Shown here piece after piece: positions 1 to 6,230 of a DNA stretch of 23,105 bases; position 1 is the stretch's first letter; each line of letters opens with the position of its first letter. Location: positions 1-23,105 of IMG/VR virus record IMGVR_UViG_3300025647_000291; one strand, written 5' to 3'. The notes below the pieces were generated by a model that saw nothing but the letters and a program-made list of their open reading frames with translations, was not told where the DNA came from and searched no databases. Origin of the DNA: a virus. Position numbers and translations under genes: made by a program.

Positions 1-488
1 GGCAAACCTGCTCTAGACTCTAGAACATCTTCTATCGTACTATCTACCTCTGAGTCATTGTTTAAAACCCAAAAGGAAGCACCCATATTTTTTGTATAGC
101 CTGCCCCTGTTTCACTAAATCGCTGTAATGAGTTACCCCTTCCATCACAATCCGAAGCAAAAACCTCATACAGATCTAAATAAGCCTGAGGAGTATTTTC
201 ATCAATAGTTCTTATAGCAGGATTCTTGTAAATAGGTTTATAGTGAGCGTTCATAATAGCCTGATATTGGTTATTGTAATAGCTCTTGGATCTTCTAAGG
301 TTATAATCGTTTTGATTTTCTCTTTTGTGAGGGACTAGATACATTCCTGTTTTATACCCCCCTGATCCATACCTAGAATCTTTGAGAAACTTAAACTTGT
401 TTCTCTCATAGCTAATATTTATCCAATTATTAGTTTGGTACGGGTGAGAATTATATCTGTCGTTTCTGTTCTCATTCTCAATAGTCAT
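1..488 (-). CDS. Portal protein, N-terminal part (cut by window edge)
   Basis: An open frame of 162 codons starts at an ATG at 488-486 and runs off the left edge without a stop. Visible features are an early basic region, the run GMYLVPHKRENQNDYNLRR near residues 48-66, then a Tyr/Asn-rich stretch and HYKPIYKNP. This spacing of a 'YL-P' motif, an 'RR/RS' motif and 'PIYKNP' resembles the N-terminus of DUF4055-type portal proteins, which form the dodecameric ring at the procapsid vertex. Position supports it: it is the next full gene after terminase apart from the methyltransferase. The ribosome binding site is weak. A perfect 12-bp palindrome (ACTTTGCAAAGT, 498-509) sits just upstream of the start. 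Family assignment is inference from a partial sequence; another head protein is possible. Confidence 0.6.
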   Translation of the reverse strand, partial: MTIENENRNDRYNSHPYQTNNWINISYERNKFKFLKDSRYGSGGYKTGMYLVPHKRENQNDYNLRRSKSYYNNQYQAIMNAHYKPIYKNPAIRTIDENTPQAYLDLYEVFASDCDGRGNSLQRFSETGAGYTKNMGASFWVLNNDSEVDSTIEDVLESRAGL

Positions 489-546
489 AAATAACTCACT
501 TTGCAAAGTCTTATATAAATATAGGTTTTTCTGTTAAATGAGAGGT

Positions 547-876
547 TTACAACCTAGAAAGCCATTGGTCATATATTTCTTTTGATATATTTGCCGTCAT
601 AATCGGAGGTACACTCATACCTATAATGTAATAATATGGTAATTTTTTAAAGTTGTAATCTATTGGAAAACTACCTATCAAACAGCACTCTCTCTTGTTT
701 GGTCTTCTCGGCTCGTCCATCAATACAGAAGAATCTGCGTGAGCTGGTAGAGTTAAAGGAATTTCGCACTTTTTTAGGTACTTTACAGAATAAAACTTTT
801 TTAAACCCAAATCTCTAAATGAAGCATCTTCAAGGCTAGCATCATCTTTATGTCTTAATTTCCATAACCTAAGCAT
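547..876 (-). CDS. C-terminal part of C5-cytosine DNA methyltransferase (motifs IX and X), separated by in-frame TAG
   Basis: This 109-aa frame carries the missing end of the upstream methyltransferase gene. Near residues 62-79 it has RPNKRECCLIGSFPIDYNF, matching motif IX (R-x-x-x-RE...FP-x-x-Y). Near residues 86-94 it has IGMSVPPIM, matching motif X (GNsVPP with Met for Asn). It is in the same reading frame as the N-terminal half. The 24 codons between the TAG at 951-949 and this ATG are also open and read on sensibly. The ATG at 876 has no convincing ribosome binding site, so independent translation is doubtful. It is best read as the second half of one roughly 360-residue enzyme that is nonsense-mutated, read through or split. 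Confidence 0.75.
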   Translation of the reverse strand: MLRLWKLRHKDDASLEDASFRDLGLKKFYSVKYLKKCEIPLTLPAHADSSVLMDEPRRPNKRECCLIGSFPIDYNFKKLPYYYIIGMSVPPIMTANISKEIYDQWLSRL

Positions 877-948
877 CTCTGTATTTTCATTTAAAGGTCT
901 ATCGCTCTCATCATTTTCAAGATAAATTTCACCAAAACTAACACCTCT

Positions 949-951
949 CTA
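949..951 (-). other. In-frame TAG codon interrupting the cytosine methyltransferase
   Basis: The codons around it read TCA TTT AAT TAG AGA GGT GTT on the minus strand, with the reading frame unchanged on both sides. TAG is a normal terminator in this phage: it ends TerL, SSB and the tail genes. General reassignment is therefore unlikely. A nonsense mutation, a sequencing error or a leaky stop would all fit. Confidence 0.8.
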
Positions 952-1629
952 ATTAAATGAAAGTTCTAAATAAGGTCTTTGCAGAAACATATCAACCTGT
1001 TGTAAAAATTTTCCTGCTAAATCCTTTCTGAAAGCAATAAAAAAAACTCGTTCTCTTCTTTGTGGCACTCCCATTTTAGAAGCATCTAACAAAAAGTGCT
1101 GGACATAATACCCCGCTTCGTCTAAATCAGAATAAATCTTCTTAACATACTCTTTAGCTGAACCTTGGATAATACCCTTTACATTCTCAGCTACTACTAT
1201 TTTAGGTTGTAATCTCTTAGCTAAATCAATAAAATCAAAAAATAAAGTATCTAGAACCTGCTCTGATTGTCCCTCTCTAAATTTCTTCTTTTTACCCCAA
1301 TCTTTGTCTCTATTGCCTGCCATTGAAAAGCTTGAACAAGGAGGAGAGCCGTCCAATATATCTAGGTTAAACAGCTCTTTTGGTAGATCGTCACGATCTT
1401 TAAAAGTAGTGATTGACTCAATAAATGAATATTTAGGTTTATGATTCTCTCTATATACTTCCATCATTTTATGGTCTATATCAAGTGCGCCAATAACATC
1501 ATAGCCTGCAAGCTTGTAACCCATTGTAGAACCACCACCACAAGAAAAACAGCTAAAAACCTTTGATTTATGATTTTCAATCCCTTTAGATGTATAACCA
1601 TCTGATAATTTCCAATTATAATTAAACAT
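949..1629 (-). CDS. C5-cytosine DNA methyltransferase, N-terminal catalytic part (motifs I-VIII)
   Basis: The protein (226 aa from ATG 1629) transfers a methyl group from S-adenosylmethionine to cytosine C5. Motif I is the variant FSCGGGSTMGY (residues 28-38), followed by the acidic strand GALDID (47-52). Motif IV is GSPPCSSFS (94-102) with catalytic Cys98. Motif VI is VAENVKG (146-152) and motif VIII is QRRERVFFIAF (190-200). The family normally runs over 300 residues and ends with a target recognition domain and motifs IX-X. Here the frame stops at TAG just after motif VIII, and those motifs follow downstream in the same frame. The start is ATG 1629 rather than TTG 1632, because AAAGG lies 7 bases upstream of the ATG. 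The gene lies between terminase and portal, and a promoter-like motif precedes it. No matching restriction enzyme is visible, so protection of phage DNA from host restriction is the likely role if it is active. Confidence 0.85.
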   Translation of the reverse strand: MFNYNWKLSDGYTSKGIENHKSKVFSCFSCGGGSTMGYKLAGYDVIGALDIDHKMMEVYRENHKPKYSFIESITTFKDRDDLPKELFNLDILDGSPPCSSFSMAGNRDKDWGKKKKFREGQSEQVLDTLFFDFIDLAKRLQPKIVVAENVKGIIQGSAKEYVKKIYSDLDEAGYYVQHFLLDASKMGVPQRRERVFFIAFRKDLAGKFLQQVDMFLQRPYLELSFN

Positions 1630-1650
1630 CAAACAACCTTTCGATTTAAA

Positions 1651-1672
1651 TTAAATATAAAATATTCTCTAA
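1651..1672 (-). promoter_or_regulatory. 22-bp intergenic motif copy 1, probable promoter
   Basis: This copy differs at one position from the copy at 14867-14888; the shared plus-strand core is taaatataaaatattntcta. On the minus strand it reads TTAGAGAATATT followed by TTATATTTAA, about 8 bases ahead of the CGAAAGG ribosome binding site of the methyltransferase gene. It fills the gap between the TerL stop and that gene. Confidence 0.5.
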
Positions 1673-1688
1673 GCGTTTGATTGTTTTT

Positions 1689-3014
1689 CTAGAAAAAGTC
1701 TGCATTGAAGCTCTGAACCTGTGCAGATACCTCGAAATAAAACCTCATCATAAGGGTATCTGAGTGGTCAGGAGATCTGTTTATTTTTTCCTTGATCTTT
1801 TCTTTGGGTACTATTCTTAGCTTCCCATCGCTGTCTATCTTATCTCTTTTGACCTGCTCTAGTTCTTCTATGATCTCTTGCTTTTCCTGTGGTGTGATGC
1901 AATCAGGATCAATATATAAGCCACCTTCATTAATGCACTCAGATAGCTTGAAGTAGCATTGATCCTTTAGGCTGTTGTAGTTCTCTCCGTTCTTAGCTTT
2001 TGAATTATTTATAAATTCGTGAGCATTTGGGATAAACCCTGAAACACCTCCCCCGATGCCGTCACCATCAAAAACAATATTACTATTTGGCACTTTGTAG
2101 GATTTAGCAAGCTCTTGAATTTTGGCTACTATCTCAGATCCTAGGGATTTATCTGCTGAATAGGTATATATCACCCTAAAACCACTCCAAACATAAACCC
2201 TAAACTTATCTGAACCTCTACCCGCTATATCTGAGGTAATATATCTCTCACCACTATCTACAAAGTCATTAGTAAATATGTCTAGAATCTTATCATATTC
2301 AATAAGCCTAGCAGGATCATCATCATAATAGAAGTTACCATACAATAAACGCTCCTGAGTGACCTTATCAGACTTTTTAAGGTTCTCAATATAGTCTTTG
2401 CTTATATGAGGATTATCTGTAACTAGGGAAGGTATAAACGCCCTGTCAGGTCTTAATCGACCTTCATCAAACGGCTTTACAAAATCGTTAAATATCCAAT
2501 TCTTTTGAGGATTGCAGGAATAAAAGGATTTAGGTATAGTTTGCCACCCATCACCCTCTAAAACACTAAAGCGACCTCTTAGAACATCAATACCTTTTAC
2601 TCTGACCTGTTGGGCTTCATCTATAAATGCTCCTGTTAGATCAAGTGAACCTATTCTATCATATTCAGGATCAGAAGGGAACCACCCTATTTCGCCAAAA
2701 TGAATAATTGAACCCGTAAGGGTGTTAATCATTTCGTGAGTTGTAGCATTATAAGAGAAGTATTTAGAAACTTCATACTCGCTTATTACCTTGAAGAAAG
2801 TGGCTAGAGTGGTCTTTCTAAGGTCTGAAAAGGTAGCTCTACCAACAAACCAAGCACTCTTAGGCTTTTCAAATGTTTCAAGGCATATCCAAGTATTACC
2901 AAGCCAAGATTTACCACCTCTAGCCCCTCCACCATAAAGCACCTCATTAGTCTCTGAGTCTTTGAGCCTTTTCCAAGCTTCGATTTGCTTTTTAAATAGC
3001 TTAATTTCCTTCAT
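1689..3014 (-). CDS. terL: Terminase large subunit (ATPase and nuclease)
   Basis: This 441-aa protein is the motor that pumps DNA into the prohead and cuts the concatemer. The ATPase domain has a Walker A motif GGGARGGKS (residues 28-36), a Walker B motif GAFIDEAQ (128-135, with D132 and catalytic E133) and a coupling-type motif SCNP (166-169). The C-terminal RNase H-like nuclease shows acidic residues in TSDIAGRGSDK (D262), FDGDG (D316, D318) and SPDHSDT (D416, D419). Length is normal for the family. It overlaps the end of TerS by 14 bases, so the two are translationally coupled. It ends with TAG, followed directly by the promoter-like motif for the next gene. Confidence 0.95.
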   Translation of the reverse strand: MKEIKLFKKQIEAWKRLKDSETNEVLYGGGARGGKSWLGNTWICLETFEKPKSAWFVGRATFSDLRKTTLATFFKVISEYEVSKYFSYNATTHEMINTLTGSIIHFGEIGWFPSDPEYDRIGSLDLTGAFIDEAQQVRVKGIDVLRGRFSVLEGDGWQTIPKSFYSCNPQKNWIFNDFVKPFDEGRLRPDRAFIPSLVTDNPHISKDYIENLKKSDKVTQERLLYGNFYYDDDPARLIEYDKILDIFTNDFVDSGERYITSDIAGRGSDKFRVYVWSGFRVIYTYSADKSLGSEIVAKIQELAKSYKVPNSNIVFDGDGIGGGVSGFIPNAHEFINNSKAKNGENYNSLKDQCYFKLSECINEGGLYIDPDCITPQEKQEIIEELEQVKRDKIDSDGKLRIVPKEKIKEKINRSPDHSDTLMMRFYFEVSAQVQSFNADFF

Positions 3015-3372
3015 CTAGAACTATCTTAAAGCCTTCTAGTTTGCCTGAGTGCTCAACCTTCTCAGGCTCGTTTAATCCGTACATTCTAGCAAGTGAGTCT
3101 AGAGAGCTCTTAGAAACTGCTATATTGCCCTCCATAGCTAGTTGATGGATCTCTAGGTATTTCTCTGTTAGGAACTCTTTATCTATCTTAAACTTTTCTG
3201 TGCTAACCTCTTCTAGCTGTTTTAAGCGATCTTGTACATTATTATTTCTTAATAACTGACTTGCACCTACTTCGGGTGATTTTGTCTTATAACCTGCTTT
3301 TAAATAGCTCTGAGTAGCGTTTCCTGTTTTAAGGTATTCTTTAACGAATTTTTCTTGTTTAGGTGAAAGCAT
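3001..3372 (-). CDS. terS: Terminase small subunit
   Basis: This 123-aa protein recognises phage DNA and hands it to the large subunit. The N-terminus LSPKQEKFVKEYLKTGNATQ with SYLKAGYKTKSP (about residues 2-34) is the helix-turn-helix of the Terminase_2 family. A predicted helical oligomerisation segment (about 45-95) and a short C-terminal tail follow. Its position directly before TerL confirms the call. It starts at ATG 3372, four bases after the stop of the 34-aa gene upstream. Confidence 0.9.
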   Translation of the reverse strand: MLSPKQEKFVKEYLKTGNATQSYLKAGYKTKSPEVGASQLLRNNNVQDRLKQLEEVSTEKFKIDKEFLTEKYLEIHQLAMEGNIAVSKSSLDSLARMYGLNEPEKVEHSGKLEGFKIVLDEGN

Positions 3373-3375
3373 GGC

Positions 3376-3480
3376 TTACTCCCATTGGTTATTGTCTAGC
3401 CAAATCTCAATATCATCAAATATGGCTAGTATTTCTTTTGAGGTACATTTTCTTGTATATCTTAGGTATTCAGGTATCAT
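3376..3480 (-). CDS. Small hypothetical protein (34 aa)
   Basis: This short open frame starts at ATG 3480, two bases after the stop of the 51-aa gene, and ends four bases before TerS. The peptide MIPEYLRYTRKCTSKEILAI continues into an acidic, Trp-containing tail (WLDNNQWE). No family is recognised. The evidence is tight packing between two neighbours and soluble-looking composition. There is no strong ribosome binding site, so coupling to the upstream gene would be needed. Confidence 0.45.
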   Translation of the reverse strand: MIPEYLRYTRKCTSKEILAIFDDIEIWLDNNQWE

Positions 3481-3482
3481 TG

Positions 3483-3638
3483 TTATTTATCTCTATTAAT
3501 CTTTGGCAAGCCTTCTTTACAGAAACTAGAGTCTATGTGTATTCTTATTGTTTTTGTATTTCCAAGCAAAGACTCAAAGCCTAGTGAGCAAAGCCCAAGC
3601 AAAATAACCACAATTAATAGTGTTAGCATATCTTTCAT
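3483..3638 (-). CDS. Small single-pass membrane or secreted protein (51 aa)
   Basis: The start ATG 3638 overlaps the stop of the upstream gene as ATGA. Residues 4-19 (MLTLLIVVILLGLCSL) form one hydrophobic membrane helix or uncleaved signal. A short polar tail of about 30 residues with one Cys (residue 40) follows. The Cys at residue 17 lacks the small residue expected before a lipobox Cys, so a lipoprotein is unlikely. A small lysis-associated protein is conceivable from the topology, but nothing specific shows it. Confidence 0.5.
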   Translation of the reverse strand: MKDMLTLLIVVILLGLCSLGFESLLGNTKTIRIHIDSSFCKEGLPKINRDK

Positions 3639-4105
3639 TTCTTAGGTCTCTCTTCTACCATTTTATCTAGTGTTTCTCTAGAAAACTCGTATTCAGGCTC
3701 AGGCAAAGGCAAATTAATCTCAGATGCTTGAAAATAACCATAGCCACCCTCAGAAATAGGGCTATACTCAGTAAAGAACCCTCTACCATCTTTTGTATAA
3801 GAATGGAAGTTTGCAAAATTAGGAGCTTTTGACCAATCAATAGATGAAATGCTTTCTTGCTTTTTATCTCCTAGCCATTCGCCTGTTTTAGCTCTGTGCA
3901 TATAGTTGTAAAATTTATCTAGCTCTTTTCTAGGATTCTCAGATTCTTTTAAGCCAAGTCTTAGGAGATATTTTAACCCTCTAGCAATATTGCCTACCTC
4001 ATTAGGATCTAACTCTAAAGACCATAGCCTTGTTTCAATCGCTTCTATGATCTCAATAGGCTCAGGGAGTCCTGTTTCTGCTTTATAGTGTTTATCGTGG
4101 TTCAT
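3635..4105 (-). CDS. Conserved phage protein of unknown function (156 aa)
   Basis: I start this gene at ATG 4105 (MNHDKHYKAETG...), where GAAAGG lies 7 bases upstream. The open frame extends to 4210, but that start has no ribosome binding site and would overlap the neighbour's zinc-binding end by more than 100 bases. The protein begins with a helical region about 65 residues long (EAIETRLWSLELDPNEVGNI, RGLKYLLRLG). Many phages carry such a helical 'Leu-Pro-Glu-Pro' start near the packaging genes. The C-terminal half is rich in Gly, Tyr and Ser, with a Pro/Glu patch (LPLPEPEYEF). No enzymatic motif is visible. Confidence 0.7.
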   Translation of the reverse strand: MNHDKHYKAETGLPEPIEIIEAIETRLWSLELDPNEVGNIARGLKYLLRLGLKESENPRKELDKFYNYMHRAKTGEWLGDKKQESISSIDWSKAPNFANFHSYTKDGRGFFTEYSPISEGGYGYFQASEINLPLPEPEYEFSRETLDKMVEERPKK

Positions 4106-4598
4106 TAGTTGCCTTTCTGATCTTTCTGTATTCTCTAATTCTCTTTGAGTGACAAGGTTTGCAGATATTCTTGTAGGAATATTCTCCGCTTTTTGTTTGT
4201 CTTTTGCCATTGGTACTAAAACTCTCTAGAGGTAGCTTAGATTGACAATCTTTGCATATTTTGAATTTCTCTATTTGCACCCACTTATACCCCCCTGCGT
4301 GATCACATACTCCTGCTATCACTTGCCTGATTCTATCGTGGTTTATCTTATTTACTCTTGAAGCTTCTGCAATATTCTGATATTTACCTAAAACCTCTCC
4401 TGTAACAAAATCTAGCTTAGCTACTGAGATTCTTTTCTTATAAGGATTATCATATACAGGTGGCTCTATAAATTCTCTGATTCTAGCGTTAAATAGCTTT
4501 TTAACTAAATCGCCATTTTTTGATAAAAACTCTCTCTGCTTTTGAGTTGGATTAATTCTGTCAATATATTCAATCTCTTCTAGTGTTAATTCTTTCAT
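4092..4598 (-). CDS. NUMOD1-like DNA-binding protein with C-terminal zinc knuckle
   Basis: Residues about 58-108 (KLDFVTGEVLGKYQNIAEAS ... AGGYKWVQ) match the layout of NUMOD1-type helix-turn-helix repeats found in phage homing endonucleases: strand, 'y-s-i-x-eAa', helices, 'GGY-x-W'. The C-terminus has CKDC (Cys115, Cys118) and CKPCH (Cys146, Cys149), a four-Cys zinc site with LPLESFSTNG between. No HNH or GIY-YIG catalytic core follows, so it looks like the DNA-binding part of a homing endonuclease or a domesticated regulator. The start ATG 4598 has AAAAGG 8 bases upstream, and a structured leader lies in front. Confidence 0.65.
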   Translation of the reverse strand: MKELTLEEIEYIDRINPTQKQREFLSKNGDLVKKLFNARIREFIEPPVYDNPYKKRISVAKLDFVTGEVLGKYQNIAEASRVNKINHDRIRQVIAGVCDHAGGYKWVQIEKFKICKDCQSKLPLESFSTNGKRQTKSGEYSYKNICKPCHSKRIREYRKIRKATNEPR

Positions 4599-4603
4599 AT
4601 TTT

Positions 4604-4688
4604 GCCTTTTATAAACGCTAGGGATCGGTTTCTGACCTTATTTAAGCTATCCCCTAGCTAATAGCACCTGCTACAAGGGAAAACAGGC
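4604..4688 (-). promoter_or_regulatory. Structured 5' leader that may hide the ribosome binding site
   Basis: On the minus strand the leader can form a strong hairpin between GCTAGGGGAT (4658-4649) and ATCCCTAGC (4625-4617). An outer stem pairs GCCTGTTT (4688-4681, one bulged G) with AAAAGGC (4610-4604), which contains the ribosome binding site of the gene at 4598. A competing small hairpin, GCTAT (4668-4664) with ATAGC (4650-4646), uses part of the first hairpin. The pairings are seen in the sequence; a switching function is inference. Confidence 0.4.
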
Positions 4689-4696
4689 ATTTTCTT

Positions 4697-4718
4697 TTAA
4701 ATATAAATTTTTTTCTAA
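4697..4718 (-). promoter_or_regulatory. 22-bp intergenic motif copy 2, probable promoter
   Basis: It matches the core motif at 19 of 21 defined positions, with a T-run replacing two A positions. It overlaps the TAG stop of the membrane-protein gene at 4715 and lies about 100 bases upstream of the gene starting at 4598, ahead of the structured leader. Confidence 0.4.
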
Positions 4719-4906
4719 TCTCTTCTAGCTGTTAATAAGTTGTAAATAAATAAAGCCCATACTAGCCACCAAAATAGACTAAAAATGAACCAACCTATAT
4801 AAGCGTCTTCTTTATCGTCTGCACTCTTATCTGATAATCTGATATGGATAATACCTGATAATAGGTGAGCTGTGAATAAATAAAAGTATATTTCTAGATA
4901 TATCAT
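4715..4906 (-). CDS. Small two-helix membrane protein (63 aa)
   Basis: Two hydrophobic segments are visible, at residues about 2-22 (IYLEIYFYLFTAHLLSGIIH) and 38-58 (IGWFIFSLFWWLVWALFIYN). A charged loop (DKSADDKEDAY) separates them and the C-terminus is basic (TARRD). This topology suits a small inner-membrane protein such as a holin-like or superinfection-exclusion protein, but no family is recognised. Its ATG overlaps the stop of the 20-aa gene upstream (ATGA). It ends in TAG inside the promoter-like motif for the next gene. Confidence 0.65.
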   Translation of the reverse strand: MIYLEIYFYLFTAHLLSGIIHIRLSDKSADDKEDAYIGWFIFSLFWWLVWALFIYNLLTARRD

Positions 4907-4965
4907 AGCTCTACCAAAATGATAGTGGTTAGCAGGATAAAAGCGAAAAATTCTAGTTTAGTCAT
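4903..4965 (-). CDS. 20-aa hydrophobic micro-protein
   Basis: The peptide MTKLEFFAFILLTTIILVEL is one complete membrane helix with a short charged N-terminus. AAGGAG lies upstream of the start (spacing about 9 bases) and is among the best ribosome binding sites in the window. It overlaps the end of the ribbon-helix-helix gene, and its stop overlaps the start of the next membrane-protein gene. The site may serve mainly to couple translation to that gene, but a real micro-protein is plausible. Confidence 0.45.
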   Translation of the reverse strand: MTKLEFFAFILLTTIILVEL

Positions 4966-5098
4966 TTTTATATTTCTCCTTGATGCCGTTTATAAGCAGT
5001 TCTCTGACCATATTTGAAAAAGTCCTATTCTCTATGCTAGCTAATTTATTTATGGACTCTACAAGCTCCTGATCCATTCTAATAGCTTTTACGATCAT
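4958..5098 (-). CDS. Ribbon-helix-helix (Arc/CopG-like) regulator, 46 aa
   Basis: The sequence follows the ribbon-helix-helix pattern. A short strand (IVKAIRMD, residues 2-9) is followed by helix A (QELVESINKLASIEN, 10-24), the turn R-T-F-S-N and helix B (NMVRELLINGIKEKY). This family binds DNA as a dimer through the strand pair and often represses its own operon. It starts where the HTH gene stops (TAATG) and overlaps the 20-aa gene downstream. Family call is strong for such a short protein; the target is unknown. Confidence 0.75.
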   Translation of the reverse strand: MIVKAIRMDQELVESINKLASIENRTFSNMVRELLINGIKEKYKND

Positions 5099-5322
5099 TA
5101 GCAGACCTCCACCTTTAAACTAATATTTACCTTAATGCCTAGAGCATTTTCAATCTTATATAGGTTTTTAGCGTTTAAAAATCTTTTCCCGTTTATCATT
5201 GAGTTGAAGTGGCTTCTTGATATTCCTGCCTTTTTAGATACCTCAAACTGATTAAGATTATTTTTTAGCATATAATCAAAAACTTTAGTCATTACTTTGT
5301 TTGTGATCTCTTCTTTAAACAT
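5098..5322 (-). CDS. Cro/CI-type helix-turn-helix DNA-binding protein, 74 aa
   Basis: Residues about 12-66 form an XRE-type helix-turn-helix. FDYMLKNNLNQFEVSKKAG holds helix 1 and helix 2, ISRSHFNSMINGKR is the recognition helix, and NLYKIENALGI is helix 4. Length fits a Cro-like regulator or an antitoxin with no extra domain. It is followed at once by a ribbon-helix-helix gene, giving two small DNA-binding proteins in tandem. No toxin gene is evident beside it. Its start overlaps the stop of the 37-aa gene upstream (TAATG). Confidence 0.8.
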   Translation of the reverse strand: MFKEEITNKVMTKVFDYMLKNNLNQFEVSKKAGISRSHFNSMINGKRFLNAKNLYKIENALGIKVNISLKVEVC

Positions 5323-5435
5323 TATCTACGCCCTCCAAAAATACTATCTACAACTGAACTGATTGTAAGCCCTGTTACACAAGCGATTACAAAGCAAAAA
5401 AAGATATGATTATCTACAAATTCAAGAAATGTCAT
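5322..5435 (-). CDS. Small membrane protein (37 aa)
   Basis: The frame starts at ATG 5435, directly after the TAG of the zinc-knuckle gene, with GAGGAAGG about 10 bases upstream. Residues 10-31 (HIFFCFVIACVTGLTISSVV) form one membrane helix followed by SIFGGRR. No family is recognised. It belongs to the same tightly coupled operon as the HTH and ribbon-helix-helix genes. Confidence 0.55.
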   Translation of the reverse strand: MTFLEFVDNHIFFCFVIACVTGLTISSVVDSIFGGRR

Positions 5436-5612
5436 CTACTCGCCTTCCTCTATCTCATTTATTTGTCTGTGAAAGTCTCCAAAATCACTTTCATAAGGAG
5501 AAGATTTACACAATGGACATATTGGAATAGAGTCAGCACTGAAAGCTACATTTTGATAATCAAAATTTTCAAACTCTTGCTCTTTATCTAAATTATGGCA
5601 AATCCATTTCAT
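5436..5612 (-). CDS. Small protein with a possible zinc site (58 aa)
   Basis: The frame starts at ATG 5612, overlapping the previous stop as ATGA. The peptide has WICH near residues 3-6 and CPLC at 32-35, so one Cys-His and one Cys-x-x-Cys pair could bind zinc. The rest is strongly acidic (ending INEIEEGE). No family is recognised. Continuous coupling to both neighbours supports it as a real gene. Confidence 0.55.
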   Translation of the reverse strand: MKWICHNLDKEQEFENFDYQNVAFSADSIPICPLCKSSPYESDFGDFHRQINEIEEGE

Positions 5613-6022
5613 TCTTCGCCCTCCTCAATCATTGGGAACTCGCTACAATCTTCCCAAGTGACTTGCCCTTTGAGTTCTTTGATTTTAGAGTTTGAGATGT
5701 AGCGGTGTCTCTCCATATCATCATCAGTGTAACTAGATGCGTCTAAGACTAGGTTTTTACTTGGAAGTGTCATATAAACCAACTGAGCGTTATTTTCATC
5801 GCACCAAACTCTAGCTTCAAATGGTGTCATTTCTCGCTTGGTGGTTTGTGGAATGGGTCTGTGGTAGTTCCAAGCACCATAGCTTCCTTTACCATCTAAA
5901 CAGAGGACACAGCCATTTGATAGTTTTTGAATTAAGAACCTTTTAATCCATCCATTTTTTTTATCGTTTCTCACCTCAATCACTTGAAGCTCTTCAATGT
6001 TTATTTCTTTATATTCGCTCAT
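5609..6022 (-). CDS. Hypothetical protein, 137 aa
   Basis: No known family is recognised. The N-terminal half looks like a small beta domain (INIEELQVIEVR, RFLIQKLSNGCVLCLDGKGS). It is followed by MTPFEARVWCDEN, a short helix, and an acidic C-terminus ending IEEGEE. Its start overlaps the stop of the 49-aa gene (TAATGA) and its own stop overlaps the next start. It belongs to the accessory operon that begins at the promoter-like motif at 6200-6221. Confidence 0.7.
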   Translation of the reverse strand: MSEYKEINIEELQVIEVRNDKKNGWIKRFLIQKLSNGCVLCLDGKGSYGAWNYHRPIPQTTKREMTPFEARVWCDENNAQLVYMTLPSKNLVLDASSYTDDDMERHRYISNSKIKELKGQVTWEDCSEFPMIEEGEE

Positions 6023-6171
6023 TATTTGACCTCTAATTCTTTCTTTAGTTTTTCAATATCTTCAACTGCTTTTTGAAGATCATCGCTAGTTCTCATTCTA
6101 CCTTCTAAGATCATAAGTGCGTGCTTTAATCCTCTTTGGTAGCCCTTGTCAAAAATTCGCTCTGTTGTCAT
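6022..6171 (-). CDS. Small charged helical protein (49 aa)
   Basis: This is the first gene after the motif at 6200-6221. The ATG at 6171 has ACGAAAGG 7 bases upstream, in a leader identical over 21 bases to that of the gene at 12232. The peptide begins MTTERIFDKGYQRGLKHALM and ends with a Lys/Glu-rich amphipathic helix (QKAVEDIEKLKKELEVK), likely a short coiled coil. No family is recognised. Confidence 0.65.
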   Translation of the reverse strand: MTTERIFDKGYQRGLKHALMILEGRMRTSDDLQKAVEDIEKLKKELEVK

Positions 6172-6199
6172 CTTGTAACCTTTCGTTTGTATTGCTCTG

Positions 6200-6221
6200 T
6201 ATAATATAAAATATTTTATAA
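6200..6221 (-). promoter_or_regulatory. 22-bp intergenic motif copy 3, probable promoter
   Basis: It matches the core at 18 of 21 defined positions and contains the perfect 16-bp palindrome TATAAAATATTTTATA (6205-6220). It lies just after the terminator of the upstream gene (6231-6257) and ahead of the ribosome binding site of the gene at 6171, which is what a promoter would do. Confidence 0.5.
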
Positions 6222-6230
6222 TGAAAAGAC

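Noticed and set aside
949-951. Genome-wide TAG-to-Gln recoding
   Set aside because: SSB ends in DEPPF directly before TAG, and TerL, HNH, the NinB-like protein and two tail genes also end sensibly at TAG.
3363-3584. Plus-strand 73-aa frame over the TerS start and small genes
   Set aside because: It overlaps two coupled minus-strand small genes and has no start signals.
4106-4210. Longer N-terminus (35 aa) for the protein at 3635-4105
   Set aside because: It would overlap the zinc-knuckle end of the neighbouring gene by 119 bases and has no ribosome binding site; ATG 4105 has GAAAGG.
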